Source of the DNA: CAMYMG01 sp038259455
GTDB lineage: Bacteria; Pseudomonadota; Alphaproteobacteria; Rhizobiales; Rhizobiaceae
Reading direction: 5' to 3'
NCBI GenBank assembly: GCA_038259455.1
Contig: JBBSOT010000319.1
Span: 1-6,193 of the forward strand
DNA: 6,193 nt
Shown: positions 4,654 to 6,193 of the stretch, piece by piece
Layout: each line of letters starts with the position of its first letter
Numbering within the stretch: position 1 is the stretch's first letter
The notes under the pieces: model-generated
What the model saw: only the letters and a program-made list of their open reading frames with translations
Database searches by the model: none
Told to the model about the DNA's origin: nothing
Program-made: the position numbers and the translations under genes

Positions 4654-6180
4654 ATGCCGATAAGGCTTTCTCGCCGCGCGCAGGCGTGGACGGCGCTGTC
4701 AAGCTCAGTCGTTGTTCTGGCGATTGCAGCACCGGTCAGCGCTGCGCCGGCGCCGGCGCCGGTGCAGACGCGCCTCGGCCCCCTCGCGCTCGACCATGGC
4801 CTGCCGACACCCGACACGCGGCAGAAGCTCTACGATGAACTCGATTTCCAGCGCGCGGTCCAGGCGGTGATCTGGGCCGAGCCGGCAATCAACAACGCGC
4901 TCTTCCAGCGCGGCATGGCCAAAGTCGGCGTGCCGAACCTAGGGGCAATGGTCTACAACGCACGAATGCATCCGGGCCAGGAAACGCTGACCCCGAACCA
5001 GTCGGTCGTTTATCTCTACGATTCAATCAATCTGAAGGACAGCGGTCCTGTCGTTCACACCGTTCCGCCCGGCCCCATCAATGCCGGTTTCTTCGATATG
5101 TGGATGCGGCCGGTGTACGACTTCGGCACGGTTGGGCCCAACAAGGGCCAGGGCGACCGAATTCTGATCGTGCCGCCAAGCTACACCGGCGCGCTCCCGG
5201 ACGGATATCAGGTGGTGCGGCCCCGAACGAACCAGATTTTCTCGATCACACGACTGTCCGTCAAGGAGGGCATGACGCCCGAGCAGGCGACCGCGCTGTT
5301 CAAAACGGTCCAGACGTACCGCCTCGCCGATGCCGCCAACCCGCCGGAAAAGCCGCTGGTGCTGATGGGCGACCCGGCAACGGGCGGCAAGGCGTTTCGG
5401 ATGAACCGGCCGACTGGCCTGGCCTATTGGCAACTTGTCCACGACATCATCGGTGGCGAGACGATCGAAGACCGCGATCGCATCATGCTCGGCACCATTG
5501 CCGAAATCGGGATCGCGCGCGGCAAGCCCTTCGCTCCGGATGCCCGGCTTCAAAAGTTGCTTGTCGAAGGCGAGACCGTCGGCAAACTGGCGATGATCAA
5601 TGAAGCCTTCTCGCCGCGGTCGATCCCCGATGGCGTGAACAAGGATCTTTATCCCGGCACCCATTGGGAAAACATTCAACTTCTGCCCTCGATGACCCAG
5701 GAAGGGCCGGCTTCTACCTATGTGACCGGGCGCATGGTCGGATTTTATCAGGCCAATGGCGCGCAGTTTGCCTGGGACCCGCGTGATTTCCCGCCAGGCT
5801 TCGGTCAGAAATATGCGGCCGCATATCAGGACAAGAATGGTGACTGGCTGAAGGGCGAGACCGGCTATCGCTTGCGCGTTCCGCCAACGGTGCCGGTCGC
5901 CGACTTCTGGGCGCTGACGGTCTATGATGTGGAAACCCGTGCACTCATCGAGACGGCGCAGCACCGCGCCGAGATCAATCCCAACGTCAACAAGCTGAAG
6001 ACCAACGCCGACGGTTCGATCGACCTGTTTTTTGGGCCGAAGCCGCCCGCCGGCATGGCGACCAACTGGGTCCAGACCGCACCGGGCCGGGCGTGGTTCC
6101 CCTACTTCCGCTGGTATGGCCCGACCGCTGCCTATTACGACAAGAGCTGGTCGTTGCCCGATTTCGAACCGCTGCCCTAG
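4654..6180 (+). CDS. Exported DUF1254/DUF1214-domain protein
   Basis: A 508-residue protein of the DUF1254-DUF1214 family; no reaction is established that I can name. Residues 1-30 are a signal peptide (MPIRLSRR, hydrophobic SSSVVVLAIAAP, cleavage after VSA30), so it acts in the periplasm. A Pro/Ala linker (APAPAP, from a GCGCCG tandem repeat) follows. DUF1254 spans about 60-200 (WAEPAINNALFQRG, then YLYDSINLKDSGP and GDRILIVPPSYTG). DUF1214 occupies about 370-495 and ends with the family's YFRWYGPTAAYYDKSW block. The length is usual and the ORF is intact. The mature protein has no cysteine. ATG 4654 is chosen because AGGAAA lies five bases before it and the signal peptide starts there; an in-frame TTG at 4561 lies upstream of the predicted promoter. 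The adjacent divergent Crp/Fnr regulator probably controls it. Relatives are often found near catabolic genes, but nothing here identifies a substrate. Confidence 0.92.
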   Translation: MPIRLSRRAQAWTALSSSVVVLAIAAPVSAAPAPAPVQTRLGPLALDHGLPTPDTRQKLYDELDFQRAVQAVIWAEPAINNALFQRGMAKVGVPNLGAMVYNARMHPGQETLTPNQSVVYLYDSINLKDSGPVVHTVPPGPINAGFFDMWMRPVYDFGTVGPNKGQGDRILIVPPSYTGALPDGYQVVRPRTNQIFSITRLSVKEGMTPEQATALFKTVQTYRLADAANPPEKPLVLMGDPATGGKAFRMNRPTGLAYWQLVHDIIGGETIEDRDRIMLGTIAEIGIARGKPFAPDARLQKLLVEGETVGKLAMINEAFSPRSIPDGVNKDLYPGTHWENIQLLPSMTQEGPASTYVTGRMVGFYQANGAQFAWDPRDFPPGFGQKYAAAYQDKNGDWLKGETGYRLRVPPTVPVADFWALTVYDVETRALIETAQHRAEINPNVNKLKTNADGSIDLFFGPKPPAGMATNWVQTAPGRAWFPYFRWYGPTAAYYDKSWSLPDFEPLP

Positions 6181-6193
6181 CCGCAGCAGCCGA

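Noticed and set aside
4741..4761. GCGCCG tandem repeat as a regulatory or phase-variable repeat
   Set aside because: There are only three copies, and the six-base unit keeps the frame. It simply encodes the APAPAP linker after the signal peptide.
5023..5964. 313-codon minus-strand open frame opposite the DUF1254 gene
   Set aside because: It is antisense to a clear family protein, with no domain and no ribosome site seen.
1..6193. CRISPR arrays, tRNA, rRNA or an integron site
   Set aside because: No regularly spaced repeats, no cloverleaf or rRNA-like conserved segments, and no attC-like features were found by reading both strands.

Overview
The window reads as chromosomal or plasmid DNA of a GC-rich alphaproteobacterium, most likely a sphingomonad. 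The evidence is the codon use, the style of the proteins (DUF1254/DUF1214 periplasmic protein, IS407-group IS3 element, short ArsR regulators) and the compact gene packing. The lineage is inferred from protein style only; there is no rRNA or housekeeping marker here.

Left part (1-2511) is a thiol/persulfide-stress locus. A BigR/SqrR-like ArsR repressor (15-332, +) faces a second, cysteine-free ArsR repressor (436-819, -). The second repressor is translationally coupled (ATGA overlap) behind a 1-Cys peroxiredoxin of the Prx6 type (816-1514, -). Divergent from that pair is a metallo-beta-lactamase-fold persulfide dioxygenase of the Blh/ETHE1 type (1603-2511, +). The 88-base divergent intergenic region holds a 25-bp near-perfect palindrome, ATTACA-N7-TGTAAT extended to nine-base arms. 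It overlaps plausible core promoter elements on both strands and is the obvious operator for one of the ArsR proteins. Together this suggests a switch that co-induces persulfide oxidation and peroxide/persulfide reduction.

Middle part (2523-3467) is a decayed IS3-family element on the minus strand. Its orfA is intact, an A-AAG frameshift site is present, and orfB has an internal deletion fused at an AAGCTT microhomology that removed the catalytic DDE core. It sits 11 bases after the dioxygenase stop codon. Bases 3468-3843 hold no gene I can support, but they carry two strong stem-loops and a less GC-rich stretch.

Right part (3844-6180) is a divergent pair: a Crp/Fnr-type regulator (-) with altered ligand and DNA-contact residues, and an exported DUF1254/DUF1214 protein (+). 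Between them is ACATGT-N10-ACATGT, centred about 40 bases before the predicted transcription start of the DUF1254 gene. That is a classical class II activator position, so the regulator probably controls its neighbour.
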